DNA of 64,000 nucleotides. It comes from Isoetes taiwanensis. Its lineage: Eukaryota > Streptophyta > Lycopodiopsida > Isoetales > Isoetaceae. This document shows positions 21,711 through 34,310 of this stretch, in pieces. The position numbers and the translations under genes are program-made. The notes under the pieces are model-generated. The model was not told the origin of the DNA, ran no database searches, and was given only the letters and a program-made list of their open reading frames with translations. The DNA is taken from NCBI GenBank assembly GCA_021234155.1, contig JAJEKV010000376.1, positions 124,001-188,000 of the forward strand, given 5' to 3'. The stretch's first letter is position 1, and each line of letters opens with the position of its first letter.

Positions 21711-23407
21711 ATGGGTGATGCACAGATAACAGTGACAAATGATCGTAACTCTAGTTTGGATTGGAGGGGAGGCAACAAATGCTTTCCCGTAGAATGTATT
21801 CCCGATCATGAAATTGTGATCGATCCCATCCCAACTGGGTTATCCCCAGAGCTCACACTTGGTAAAAAGGTATCATTTTTGTTATCCTCGTGCTTTTCTT
21901 TTTCTATGCATCATTATTTTGCAAGCTATATCTTCTTTGGGATTTTCTTCCTAGTTACTCTGCGAGTTTGTGGGCACATTTATCATGGTCTTTGGAGCAG
22001 CTGGCACAGCCATTATGAACAAGAAATCAGATGGTTACCTGGGCTTACATGGACTTGCTGGAGGAGCTGGGTTTGTGGTCATGATTGTCATTTTCTCTAC
22101 CGGCCATATATCTGGAGCTCATATTAATCCTGCTGTCACCCTTGCTTTTGCTACCTTTCGACATTTTCCCTTTAAGCAGGTGAGATAAATTTAAGAATGC
22201 ACTCTTTTGTCTATTGATGTATTAGATAATCCATATGTATATTCTGTCACTTAAAAATTTTCATCATGACCTATTGCAGGTTCCTTTATATTGGGTATGC
22301 CAACTAACGGCATCCATATGTTCCGCCTTCCTTTTAAGGGCAATTTATACTCCTTTTGAACACGGAGGCCCAACAACACCAGCAGGAGAATATTGGCAGG
22401 CTTTTGTATTTGAGATGATGCTCACTGCTATCATGATGTTTGTTGTTACTGCTGTTGCTACTGATACTCGTGCTGTGAGTGCATTTTACCTCCATGCATC
22501 ATATTAGTGTAGTTGTTGTATTAACATTTGTTTTCTCAATTTCTATTGCTTAATTAGTTTATCCTTGTGCTTAAATGTTTCTTTTCAAAATCTAATTTTG
22601 AGGTGGTCATATTTCATAGCACAATAAATGAAATGTTAAAATAGGTGTACATCTTCTTCACAATAATTCTAGTTCTCTCTTCCTCTCTCTCTTTCTTTTT
22701 CTTCATCTTCTTTTTCTCTCCCATCTCTCATGCACACACAAATGAAATGAAATAAAATATAAAATCTAATCAAAATAAGGGAGAAAATTGGTGTGCCCAT
22801 GGAAGGGGTTATATCTATTAATTTAGAAGTAGTTGTCTTGTGGAAATGTATTATGCACCAAACATTCTTCGGATAAAAAAAGATGGATGGATTGATAGAT
22901 GGATGGATGGATGGATCGATACAATTTTACATGTCCACGAAGACTAGAAATGAGATAAAACAAAATACTTTTCTCTCCCTCTACCTTAAGAAGTATCGTA
23001 CTCTCATTATGAATCGCATAATTGAGTTTTATTGGCATAAAAGGATTTTAACATTGCCATATTTTTGTGCCTTTTGATAGGTGGGAGAACTTGCAGGAAT
23101 AGCTGTTGGTGCTACGGTCTATCTTAATAATCTTATAGCAGCGTAGGTTCTTGATGTCTTTTGGAATTGTTAGCTCCTCCTTGGTAGAATATAATCTAAC
23201 AACGAAATCTTATATTTTAGACCGATCACGGGTGCCTCCATGAATCCTGCTCGAACTCTAGGTCCAGCAATTGCTGCAGATAATTTTAAAGGAATATGGG
23301 TATACTTTCTAGGTCCATTCATAGGCGCACAGCTTGGTGCGGCTGTATACACAATGCTTCGATTTAAAGACAATAGCCCACGAGAAAGGAGTTTTAACCG
23401 AAACTAA
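21711..23407 (+). CDS. NIP: NIP-type aquaporin (NIP II-like), five exons, intact
   Basis: Exons are 21711-21869, 21955-22179, 22280-22474, 23081-23142 and 23221-23407, all introns GT-AG; phases 0, 0, 0, 2. The protein is 275 residues, normal for a nodulin-26-like intrinsic protein of the plasma membrane or ER that passes small neutral solutes such as boric or silicic acid. The first ATG of the frame was chosen. Two pore motifs are present, GHISGAHINPAVT (NPA at 111-113) and ITGASMNPART (NPA at 222-224). ATDTRAVGELAGIAVGATV and the C-terminal RSFNR place it near the NIP5/NIP6/NIP3 branch. The predicted aromatic/arginine filter is A91, N210, A219, R225. Asn at the H5 position is unusual, and both motifs are NPA although NIP5/6 relatives often carry NPS or NPV. 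Intron 3 (606 bases) contains a pyrimidine-rich tract and a GGAT-type microsatellite. No stop or frameshift, so it is likely functional. Confidence 0.92.
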
Positions 23408-23989
23408 GCTTTTGATACCTAAGAATAAAATGCAAGCCAAATTGTACTACAGGTTGTGCCATATATGTATTCTTGAAACATATTTTATAAGGTGTGGATA
23501 ATATGACGTGGATTATGTACACTTATAGTATATCAATATGAAAGAGTATGCATTATTATGACTGACTTAATTGGAATTGAGGAAACATCATCATCTAATA
23601 TATAGTTTTGCTATTGTAAAAGAATTATGTTATTTAAAAGACATCAAGCATTATTCAGGAAACTAAAAATAATAAACAAAATGCAGTATAACTATGACGC
23701 ATTGGACAAACTGATCCAACTAACCTATACTAGACCGGAAGATCTCATGACAGTGTTTACATGGTGTAAGTTTAGTTTCTAACATCAGACTTTATATCAT
23801 AAATAATAATTATCTAACATTTAGGCGACGGTCGATCAATCACATCTCATAGAGGGAGTGATGAAAAAAACCATGAATCTAGGCAAAAATCACCTCTCAC
23901 TTATCTGTGTACCCTATTTATAATCGTAAGACACAGATTCGTCACTTGTGCCATCGATTTGATTATCCATAGTTGTTTTGTATAGCTCA
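23408..23989. other. 3' UTR and flank of the NIP gene
   Basis: An AATAAA at 23424-23429, 17 bases after the stop, is a plausible poly(A) signal. The rest is AT-rich without recognisable genes. Confidence 0.5.
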
Positions 23990-24309
23990 TGTTCGTCAAG
24001 AATTTCTTTAATGGTTGTCGCTGTCCATTTGGTTATGATGATGTATTTTGTGCCTTTGTCCACTGCTTCCTTTCCAGTTCACGCATACAGCCCTTTCTGT
24101 TTCTTTCATATCACATAGTATACGCAGCTTATCTTCCCGATGTACTATGGAACGTTGCCATCTTTCTTTTTCAATCTATAGTTTGTGATTTCCTATCCTG
24201 AACCTGCATAGGATTATCAATTGATTTGGATATATTCTTATCATTATATTTGCTGTCCAAAACTCCCTTCTGGATTCATATTTTCCAGATAGGGCCCACG
24301 TTTGACATC

Positions 24310-24897
24310 TAGTTGCTTTCCTATCTAGGTTTTCACCATTCTCATTCTGACAATCTGTTTATTCCACTTGTAGTCTCATGTTTTCTATTCTTGTCTATAT
24401 ATTACATTCCATCCTATCTACCCATATTTGCAATTCTAATATCCAGCCTTCTACATTATTTATTATCGCCATTTCTCGCAACTCCTTCATTGCTTGTCTT
24501 ACTAGCTTGCATTTTGCTCGATGAGTTGTATTGCTGCTTAGATATGCAATTGATCTTTCTAGTCCCAAGATATCAAAGAGCATAGTTCCTGTTTTGTGCA
24601 ATAGATCGATGCTCGTATAGATTTCTTTATCTCTAACTTTTTTGCCTATAAATGCTTTAGTAATCTTTTAGCTTTTAGCCAGTTCATTGTTGAAGTTCCA
24701 CATAACGTTGCTGGCCTTACTGTCATGCTGAATATCTGTGTCTTAATACCCCAGTACAATATGATGTTGTCCGCACAAACAGATTGTAATCTATAATAAT
24801 TGTAGATGATGTTTGCCATTTCTCTTCCATCCCTTGCTTTCAAGCTTCTTACCCCTATTCTATATCCAAGATATTTGTATACATTTGTTGTTTCCAC
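24310..24897 (-). pseudogene. LINE-like reverse transcriptase tail, badly decayed
   Basis: The minus strand 24646-24897 reads VYKYLGYRIG, then GIKTQIFSMTVRPATLCGT, which fits the LINE RT C-terminal pattern KYLG...K..IF...V.PALLYG. Downstream (24395-24601) LVRQAMKELREM has no clear match. It abuts the truncated CACTA fragment on the right, so one probably interrupted the other. Low-complexity decay makes the LINE clade uncertain (RTE-like is possible). Confidence 0.4.
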
Positions 24898-26067
24898 TAA
24901 AATGTACCTGGCTCCTTCTTCCTTATCAATCGTCTTCCAAGTTCATCAATAACTATTTTAAGATATGGATCTAGGAATTCTGGCTTCTTCGGTCCTGGTA
25001 CTAGTAGTACTACCATTAAATGGCTAGTCTTCATGAGTAACCATGGGGGTAGATTATAAGTGACTAACACCACTGGCCATGTTGACCACGCGGTCGACTG
25101 ACGTCCATAGGGATTAACCCCATCCGTTGCTAAACCTAGTCTGAGATTTCGTGGCTCCCTTCCAAATTCAGGCCATGTTTCATCAATGTGCTTCCATTGC
25201 TTGCAATCACTGGCCACGCATAGAATATTGTCGCTCGATGCATCAGTTGCACACCATCCCATGAGCGAAGCTAGAGATTTGCATCGAAACAATAGCTTTA
25301 TGCGAGGGATGAGCGGAAAATAACGAATCACCTTTTTCGGAATTGTCGCTCCCTTGGCATCACTATCATACCTAGAAGCATCACATTTAGGGCACTTCTT
25401 TGTTTCCTTGTGCATTTCCGTCAGATAATAAATCATGCAATCATTTGGGCAAGCATGAATTTTATGATATCCCAAACTGGTTGCCGCCAATATGTTTTTC
25501 ACCTCCTCGCGATTACTGGGTATAATGTTCCCTAATGGTAATATTTTCTCTTGCAATAACCTACAAAAAAAAATTGATTTAGTCATAAATTTAATAAATC
25601 TTGTGACTTCCTAGAACTTACTATAGTAAGGCTGTAACACTGGCGTTGCTCCACTTATATTTGGCTTGGATGTTCAATATCAATAAAGAAGTGGCCAATC
25701 TGGAGATGCTTGCGCCTGGATATAATGCCATCTCTGCCTCTTCCATCAGATCATGATCCTCGCGACCATCAGTAGGAGGAATAGTTTCGTCATCTAGGTC
25801 AATGCCGTTGATTGGACCAAATGCATCAAACATGTCGGCAATAGGTTCCTCAACTTCCATATGGTCGTCATCATAATTGACATCATCATATGCATCTTCA
25901 TCCTCATAGCCCTCCTCGTCATCATCATGAATTGTGCCCATGTTTGTACCATATTGCTGGATGTATTCACCGTCAGCTATCTCTAATCCCTTTGCAGTTC
26001 GCCAGTCGAGTACACTTCGATGTGGTCTCAAGTCCACACGTCCACTCTGCATGTCCACATGTCCCAA
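24898..26067 (-). pseudogene. CACTA Tnp2 transposase fragment (second copy)
   Basis: Segment 26067-25621 begins MGHVDMQSGRVDL and is very acidic around DDDEEGYEDEDAYDDVNYDDD, as in the N-terminal part of CACTA Tnp2. It ends at a consensus GTAAGT 5' splice site near 25619. A T-rich tract and TAG lead into 25586-24898, which carries LLQEKILP, HACPNDCMIYY, KCPKC, KKVIRYFPLIPRIKLLF, then WPEFGREPRNLRLGLATDG. The predicted splice would create a TAG codon, and the protein stops being Tnp2-like near IVIDEL, where LINE-like sequence begins. The order and motifs match the first CACTA remnant at 3508-5523, on the opposite strand. It is truncated and cannot encode active transposase. Confidence 0.8.
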
Positions 26068-28339
26068 TCAAAAAGTAATTTACGACTATTAATGCTTGAC
26101 CAAGAATCGGCTCTTTTTATTTTATTTGTTGTGAAATATCTACTTTGTTAATTTGGAAGTTTCCGGCATGGCCGAAAATATTTTTGGTTTTTTTTTTAAT
26201 GTGATTTCCTAAGATTGTTTATGGTTTGGTTGCCGGAAAATATTTCCGTTCTTTCAAAAATAGGGATCATTTTCTTCGTATTATTATTTCGACCAAGGGT
26301 TTCTTATTTGTGTGGAGTTTTCCCAATCTTTCTGTTTCTGGGTCTTCTTATCGGATTGCAAGTGTCGAGTAAATCATGCATGCCAGCTTATGCGCTTCTA
26401 GCAGACTTGGGAGACGTTACATGGGCGTGGAAAAGGAAAGCCAGAAACTGGAATCTTACAGATTGTTTTAGCCGGGTTGCGATTGTCCGGCCCGGATATT
26501 TGGCCGAAATTGGTCTCAGAATGAAATTTCTTCGAATACTATATGCACGGTTGTTTTTTGGAATTCCTATAACAGGGTAGTCTGTGCTTTGTTGGAGAAC
26601 AAAAGGAAGAAGAGTGCAGGAGGTTTTTCCAAAAGGCAGAGGAGTGTAGGAGGTATAGGATTGCTCTAATCTTTTGGGCTAATTCTAGGCTATGTTATTA
26701 ACAACGTTTTGCAGCTCAGTTGAGTGATTTCCTTTTTGATGTGACGAAAAGCCCCCTCTAAGAAGTACTTTGCCGTAGTGGTTTTGCAAGGATGATTCGA
26801 TTGCAAGATGCAGATTGGATCAGGTATTTATTAAATCCCTACAGTTTTGCATCGTTGTTTGTATGATTTGACACTTTCTATTCTTTGCTCAAGCAAGCAA
26901 ACTTTCCACTACTTGAAGATACACCACATCCTACTGGGTCTTCAAAGAGTTGGACGCCAAAGAACTCATTCAGATTGCATTCTAAAGATCATGTAAGGTG
27001 TAACAGCTGTTTTAAAATTCTGTTTGATGCTTTAAGGACCTCATCCAGATTGATCATGCAAGGTATGACAATTTCCTTTAAAATTCGTTTGATGGGTTGG
27101 TATTGAATGGACTATCTATGTTTCTACCATTACTCTTGCACAGAAGGGATTTGAAGGGCATGCTGAAGTAGATCTGAAAAGCCCATATGCCTTATTCTTA
27201 AATGGTAAGAGAAGGAAAAGCTTTGATTTATTTGGTGATGTATGAGGTAGCAGAAGCAGAAAAGGTATGCGGATATGGAAGCACAAAATTTAGAGTTTAT
27301 TTCATTGAGAAGTATGCTCCTATCCACTTGAGATGTCCGTTTTTTGTTGTTGTTCATGTTGTTTTTCAGATGCCCAAATGCGTAACATGTCGTAATGACC
27401 TGCCACTGTTTAAGATGTTAACCCATCTTTGCGATTACATTGTTTCGTATATGTACCTACTGCATTCCTGAAATTAGGCTTAGCAACTTACCAAATTGTG
27501 AAGTTAAGCTTGACGGTTCTAGCTTTTGCAAAACACATGGATCTTCATCTTGCAGATAATTGTTCTATGTACAAATATCATGTCATATATAAAAAGTAAT
27601 TGACTAGAAGACAAGAAATATTGACTATTTGCCTACATGTTTTCAGTTCAGGCACAAATTGCATATTGTCCCTGATATTCGAAATGTTGTTTTTAAGATG
27701 CATGTGACTGTTAACTTTTAGGACTCAACGAAAAGTTTTAGATGCAAAAGTTGGAATAATATAATCTTTCTGCTTTGCAGGCGAAAATATCATGAAAGCT
27801 GGTTGCGCTTCTCTTTGCCTTTGCTATTCAATGTCTAAGTGGGTTTGTCTGCACTATTTTGGCAAGAATCAGGAGGATATCCAATTCTCTTTATTTGATG
27901 TTGAGCCTGGTATTGTCTTACCTTTTGTTGAGAATTGGGATCTTTGCAATTATGATCTCTACCTAAGGGCTTCAGACCCTTTGAATCCCTTCACATGTAA
28001 GAACATTCTTCTCAAAGCCTTACTAATTTGTTTCACATCTTATTTGTGTCTGGCAGGTCATATTTACCATGGGGTGTAAAGAACGATGGAACGATGGATG
28101 GGCCATGCAATGACATCAATAATAACCAAGTAAGGCATGTTCTTTCTTTATGAAAATTCATGGTACAGACATTAAAGCTAATTGTTAATGCAAATAAGAT
28201 TGGAAAAACTTACAATTCAATGAGATATTACTATCCGTTTAGATTTTAAATCCGTTTTCAAGTTATAGCCATAAGCTGTTATGTACGGGACCAAAACTTT
28301 GCGACACTCAACCTATAGAAGTTTGCTTTCTCTCCTCAT
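26068..28339. other. No gene recognised
   Basis: AT-rich DNA. The frames 26215-26580 and 27792-28079 are open for about 120 and 95 codons but show no known motifs. They could be fragments of a degraded plant gene whose mitochondrial-carrier part follows, but I cannot support any exon structure. Confidence 0.35.
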
Positions 28340-28535
28340 ATAAACTATGATGGCTGGCTGCTATCTATCATTGGAGTGGTACCATATGTTCATCTCGAAT
28401 TTTATTGTGTATGAGACTCTAAAAGATTGGGTTATAAAAGGTTCTGCCTCTGATACTAAGGATGATTCTGAATTCAATGTAGTCCCAAAGCTAGGATGTG
28501 ATGTTGTAGCTGGAGCACTTGGTCACAACAAGCTT
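28340..28535 (+). pseudogene. Mitochondrial carrier (MCF) gene fragment
   Basis: The reading IIGVVPYVHLEF, then after a frameshift YETLKDWVIKG and VVPKLGCDVVAGALG, matches the end of the second repeat and start of the third in plant solute carriers of the ATP-Mg/Pi, adenine-nucleotide or CoA type (family text: GVVPYVGLNF.VYE.LKDW, then CGAVAGT.GQ). The expected PLDVIRRRMQ does not follow. A single-base shift near 28408 and the missing continuation make this an isolated, non-functional exon fragment or relic. Confidence 0.6.
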
Positions 28536-31007
28536 CAAGGACATATGTCTTGCTCTAGAACCAGCATGGCTTGCCATAAAACTAACAGGGCTTGCATTGT
28601 TATTGCCATATCCCTGGCTGTAAAGATTTTCATAACCACAAGCACCACTGTCATAGCCAAATTCGTTTAAAAATGGAGAAATTTCTAACTTAAAGCAAAC
28701 AAAAACACCTGTACTATTATGATAAAGAAAGATAAAGAGATCTTGAAAACTGTACCCATAGTTCTGTCAGCATCTCTGCCTCCATAGAATTAGCATGGCG
28801 GTAGCTCCAACTGCCTTGAGCAAGGCTTTTAGGGCAAGAACATGCTATCAAAGCCAAGAACATGATTTTTTTCAAGAAATAGACCTACCTGTGACTACCA
28901 CTGCTCGACCTCTGGACCTATACAGAAAAGCAATGGGAATTTCCTTTATTTCAATGGACTGCCACAGTGATCAAAAGTGTGAAACTTCTTAATATACATG
29001 AAATACCTGGTGACCATAGTCATTAGATTTTATTTGTTAGAGCAAGAATTGTTAAAATCAAAGCCTGTATTATCTGGCTACTGCACAAACGAGAGCCTGC
29101 AGCAATTTGGATGTATAGCTTGGCCCCTTTCTAAGTTGAAAATTTGAGGGCAAAATTCTGGCCTCAAATCTATGAGTTTTGGCACTGTGGCATGGATTGG
29201 GATCAAATATATGGCAATATCAGGTTTAAAAATGAGGCAGATACAGAACATGTTATTCCTTTCATCGCAAAGAATGATATTTTCTAAATTCTTTAATGTC
29301 CTGAAGACTATATTGAACCAGTATAAAAGGGTGCGATGGAGGCCACAATTCAAAGATGTCTTCTATTTCGTCTCAAAGAACAATATTTTCTATTCAATCC
29401 TTTCATGTCCTACAAACTGTATTGAATCGACTATTTTATCCATCAACAAGTCATTATTTATAATTGTCATAGCAATGTTTATTGCAAACTGCAGTTGTAT
29501 AGCAATCAAGCTCTACATATCAATAAGTCATTATTTATAATTGTCATAGCAATGTTTATTGCAAACTGCAGTTGTATAGCAATCAAGCTCCACATGTCTA
29601 TTGAAACCTTTAATAAAGTTCAAAGCTAAAACCTCCAACATCTATTGCTTTAGAGATCTAGATGTTTTTCTTTAAAATATACCAATCCTATGGATAAAAT
29701 TGCAAATGTGGAAACATGTACATATTGTATACATTACATCTAGGTTGCAATTGTATGGCAAGTAGTTTGTAAGAAAAGTGCAATGGGCTCAGATTCACAT
29801 GTCATGAACGTTTAGGAGGTCATATTCACATGTCATGAACATTTAGAAAGCCCTATAGACCTACAACATGCATTTATTCATAATAGATGCATTTTTTTGT
29901 GATTACCACGCATTTGTTGCATTTGTTCACGATGCATCCCCATGTTCTTTAACCACCCCTCACAATATTTTGCGATAAATGCTTTCAGATTTGGCAAGCA
30001 AGTCACAACTTAATGAATAGCTCGAGATAAACTATTGGTACTAAGGCTTAGATTTTAAGATACAACTCCTTTAAGGCACCACAAATTCCTCTTTAGCGTC
30101 CGAAGATTTCAAGGATTTAGAGTTGATTAAGAATAGAAGTAAAATACATATAGAGCCAAATGTGTAATCCTACATGCATACCAGAAAATGGAAAAATCAC
30201 AACCTTTTTTAACGTAATTATGGACTTTATGTAACTACATACCCATATGCAATCAAATCTTACCCGTCACTTATATCAAAACTTGGAGCCGTGGTAAATA
30301 TCTTAAAAAAAAATTGTTGCAATATCATTAGCACAAGGTGAAACATTTACGACATGATCCAACTTAAACTATGTACACCACTAGCAGAGTAAATGACGTT
30401 CTTCATTGGAATAGAAATTGAGATGACCTATTTGTTGTAATTCCGCATGAATGAATGTGTAGGTAATTTATGTCCTAAAAATACAATGTCTTTTGTCATC
30501 TATACAACTTAAGAAATTTTAAAGAAATAGCCATTGTTATTTCAATACATAGACCATCATTGGTGCCTGCAAATGTATAAATTAAAAGATAACACAAATG
30601 ATTGTCATACTAGGGCAATTCAACACACCCAGCACGAGCAATTTTTCTATATCTATTGGATCTACATCTACAAGCTCATAATTCCTTGCAATGAAACTAT
30701 GCTTATGCCTGACAACCTCATCATTCCTTGCAATGAAACCATACTTCCAGACCAACACATTTGACATGCACAACTTCTTACCATTGGTATTATTGGACAT
30801 CTATGCTCTGCAACCCCACCCCTCAATTTAGAAGATTCTTGCTAAGCTCGACGACGCGAATAGTTGCAGTGGAGATGCCCAAATTTTTGTATATGAAATA
30901 CATATGGCAAGAATGCAAATTTTGGGCTCCATTATTGCCCACAACCACCTTTCAAATTGTTACTAGGCCCGGCAACGCTGGGCACCATAACTAGTTAGAC
31001 TTATATA
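28536..31007. other. AT-rich DNA without genes; one 77-bp tandem duplication
   Basis: No coding potential recognised. A 77-bp duplication lies at 29443-29596. CTCATAATTCCTTGCAATGAAAC is repeated near 30675 and 30718. Confidence 0.45.
29443..29596. repeat. 77-bp tandem duplication
   Basis: The block AAGTCATTATTTATAATTG...AGCAATCAAGCTC occurs at 29448 and 29525, almost identical. Confidence 0.9.
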
Positions 31008-31012
31008 TCAAT
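31008..31012. repeat. Target-site duplication TCAAT, left
   Basis: TCAAT directly precedes the TG of the left LTR and equals 42054-42058 directly after the CA of the right LTR. Confidence 0.9.
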
Positions 31013-31620
31013 TGTTAGCCCTGTGCCTGGCAGACACACAGGTCTATACTTGCTGCATGAGGGCGAGGCCCCACTGGCCACGGTGTCCAAGAAGAGGGAT
31101 CCACAAGGCGCCACGGCGGGTCAAAGCTCCTCCAAGAAGCAGAAGACCCAAAGGTAGGACCCACGGCGGGCCACTACTTGTCTGTTAGCACGGCCGCGGA
31201 CAGCTCAGATTCCTGTTCGAGTGCCCAAGTAGTGGAGCACGCGTTGTCATGATGAGGATCAGATTCAGGCCCGTAGGCCACTCTGTGTTCCTATATATTG
31301 TAGCATTTTTGCTCCTTGAAAAAAGGGTTGAGTGTTCTTTTGTGTCACTCTGAGGGGGGAGACATCTTTGGTCTTTGTTAAGCGCTCTTTTGAGCCTTCA
31401 TTGTACACTTGTTTTGATCAATGGATTGCCGTGTTCTCCACAAGTGTCTTGTGTGTTTCATTGTGTATTGCAATTCTTTGTTTTATCGAGTTTTTCTTGT
31501 TCTTTCCTCTGTTAGCAAAAATCCCGGCGTGACAAGAGTGTCTCGAGGATTTGCCTGCTTGGGACTTCAAGGATCTCCGCGGAGATCGTCCCTCGGCGAT
31601 CCGTGCCCGGACCCCAAACA
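31013..31620 (+). repeat. 5' LTR of the Ty3/gypsy element
   Basis: Begins TGTTAGCCCTGTGCC and ends CCGGACCCCAAACA, directly followed by the primer site. It contains TATATATT near 31292 as a plausible core promoter. Confidence 0.92.
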
Positions 31621-31623
31621 CTT

Positions 31624-31642
31624 GGCGCCTTTGTTGCGGGGC
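31624..31642 (+). other. Primer binding site, tRNA-Asp-like
   Basis: TGGCGCCTTTGTTGCGGGG lies three bases after the LTR. It resembles the complement of the plant tRNA-Asp 3' end, with two or three mismatches. Confidence 0.75.
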
Positions 31643-31989
31643 TCATCACGAAAGGCTGTATTGATACCATGTTCAATCCCTTCTTTACTCCCGGCGATAT
31701 TCAACACGGATGGAGTCAAGGCGCGTCGCCATGAACTTCACCCGGCGCCTCCCGCGAATATGTCCACATACACTCTGGTTCGATTGTCTCTTCTCAGGTA
31801 TGCGAGGCGCAATCTGTTCCACCTACACCCGACAACTTTCGGACCGGCCTCCCCGTGGAAGGTCGCCATTGTTCCGTTCCACGATTGGCCATATCATGCA
31901 GGCTTGACCACGACCCTTTGAATTTACTCCACCGGAATCCCCAACTCAAGATCGGCCAGGAACCACCGCAATTTTCTCTGGAACATCCG

Positions 31990-33200
31990 CAAAATGTTTT
32001 CTCTATTGGTAATCTTTTCTTTAGGAACTTCGTACCACCGCTTCCACCTTTGTCAATTCCCCTACCGTCGTTCCCTTAATCCATTCCCCCCCACATTTGT
32101 TCATGCATGCCCCGCACAACCTTTGTTCCCACTACAAACTGGTTCAGTACCTCTTTTTACTAATCTCACACAACCTATGCGGTTTCGGTGCCTGTCGACA
32201 ACCAACACCTCTTTGTCTTTTCTTTTCCACAAATGCAAACACCCATTCATCATGGCAGAGCTCCTACACATGCTTTAAAACTCCCATATCACTCTTTGGA
32301 AATGATAAAGGTAAACACATAGACCGGAGTGCTCGGGCTCACATGGATGAATTTGAGTCACTTGGATCTCAATGGTCACTCCGATCCAAAACTAAAATTC
32401 CACATCTTTTCGGACCGACCACATTGGAGCACCCCGAATGGCTGATGGCAAACAAAAGCCCTTTGGAAACAAGATTGGATACACATGAAGACCTCTTTTC
32501 TTTCCCATTCACGGCACCCTTGCGGATGATCAACAAGCTGGCGAGCGACCTCAACACACTCAAAGCGAGAACCTGGGAGAATGCTTGCGAGACTTTGGGC
32601 CATTTGCGGATCTTAGTCAACAAGTTGAAGGAATTTCCAACCCAAAGCCAAATTCTAGTGTGGTTTCTTCAAGGCTTACCCTCTCACATCCGATTTATGA
32701 TCGAGTATTTGCCCCAAGACCTTACAAGAAGCCATTGAATTAGTCAATCACTTTCTGTTCATGTTTCCTCAGCGGTGATCAAGCCCGCGATACTCCCATT
32801 TCCCTCGGCTACACCCGCGGCGCACCCTCGTTGCCTCCCCCAGTTCCCCAGAAATAACATTTGGTGTACTATTTGCCAGTACTCAGGACATCTGGCGAAT
32901 GAGTGTAACTCTGTGGATAGCATGATCCATTGCAAAGCGGCGCAACATGCGAGAACCACACCAGCGAAGAATGTACAAATCCACGACCAAATCCGTATCG
33001 ACATCGTCTTGTTCACCAAGTGCGGAAGGTACCCCGCAAACTCAACCACGAACCACGAGGCACGCCCACGACAGCAACAACAACCCGGCAACAACGGCAA
33101 CCCTGCGTGGACCTCCTCGTTCCACTTTTGATCCAAGCAAGTCCCAATGTTTCAAGCTGTGACCAATGGGGTCATCGGTCTGCGGATTGTCCTCAACTTC
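31990..33200 (+). pseudogene. Gag remnant with two zinc knuckles
   Basis: The frame 32097-32738 contains a Gag-like helical region ending LVWFLQGLPSHIRFMI. A one-base shift near 32720 follows. At 32865-32906 lies a CTICQYSGHLANEC knuckle (CX2CX4HX4C). A second knuckle at about 33150-33192 (CFK, then CDQWGHRSADC) is split by a one-base insertion. In intact relatives this protein forms the particle and packages RNA. Nothing intact remains here. Confidence 0.7.
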
Positions 33201-33899
33201 CTCAAGTTCAAATACAAATTCACGGCACCAATCAAACCCGCGACGGTCGTCTTACACCTTTTCAAGTATGGGAAGCCAAGGGAAGGCAAGGCCCACGCCC
33301 GGTCTCAAGCGGCCACCACGGCCACCACAACAACAACCACGCCAGCGACAAACAACTCAAAAACAATTGGATGATCAACTCCAAGAAGAAATTTACCATG
33401 CAATCAACACCAGCCTTGAATCCTCCAAGCCTGGATTGAGGTTCTCCCTCATTCCCCGCGCCATAAGCACCCGTGCACCAAGTTTTGCAGCCGATTACGT
33501 ACCGGTGAGCCATCAACCAAATCTGTTCATTTTGCACCCAATGCGGATCAACTACTTCCTCATGTTCAACCTAAACTTCGCAAAAGTCTGCTTCAACTCA
33601 TCGAGCAGGCGAAGGTAAGGCACTCAAGTGCATCAATGCTACCACCACGATCGGGGAGCCCACGACCACGAATGCCACGACATACGCAACACCACCCCTC
33701 AACATTGCTGCTGAAGTCGACCTCCTCAACAATGTAGCGACATCTATTCTTTGAGCAACAACAACCCACGGATCCACCACAACTACCGCAATCCCTCACG
33801 AACTTCAACAAGAACTTGCTAAAATCAAAATTCCTCTCAGCCTTACGACTATCCTACAACTATGTCGGCCTCTGAGCACATTTTACAAAACACTGTATT

Positions 33900-34310
33900 A
33901 CACGTTAATGCCGTTCGCCACATCAACACCCACGGTGCATGCACCGTGGGCCAAAAGGCTGTTCACCATGTTCGGGTCGATGGTGGCGTATGATCAATCT
34001 TATTACGGATAATCTCGGGGCGACAATTGGGCATAAAGGGGCTCCATGCGCCCCTTATGACATCAAGCTTGCGAATGGCCATATCACGCGACCACAAGGG
34101 TTACACAACCAATACCGGTCAATATTGGAGATCTACAATTTACCATGGAATTCGGTGTTTTGGAAGCGAGGAGAAGATCAGGAGATTATGAAATGTTAGT
34201 AGGGCGACCCTTTTTGAGACAAGCTAAAAGCATTCTCTTTGGCCCCACGAATCAACTTGTTATCCACGGATGGCAAGCTCCGCGCCCGCGATGGATCGAC
34301 CCACGGGCGG
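33900..34310 (+). pseudogene. Retroviral-type aspartic protease remnant
   Basis: Around 33960-34260 the frames give VRVDGG with the active-site Asp-Gly context, then ITDNLG and KLANGHI, and finally MLVGRPFL, the conserved end segment of plant Ty3/gypsy proteases. At least two frameshifts split it. Confidence 0.6.

Noticed and set aside
21696-22127. 143-codon ORF starting at GTG
   Set aside because: It reads exon 1 of the aquaporin through intron 1 into a wrong frame. Splicing at 21869/21955 gives the NIP protein, and plants start at the ATG at 21711.
31421-31921. 166-codon ORF starting in the 5' LTR
   Set aside because: It crosses the LTR edge and primer site into the leader, which is not translated in such elements.
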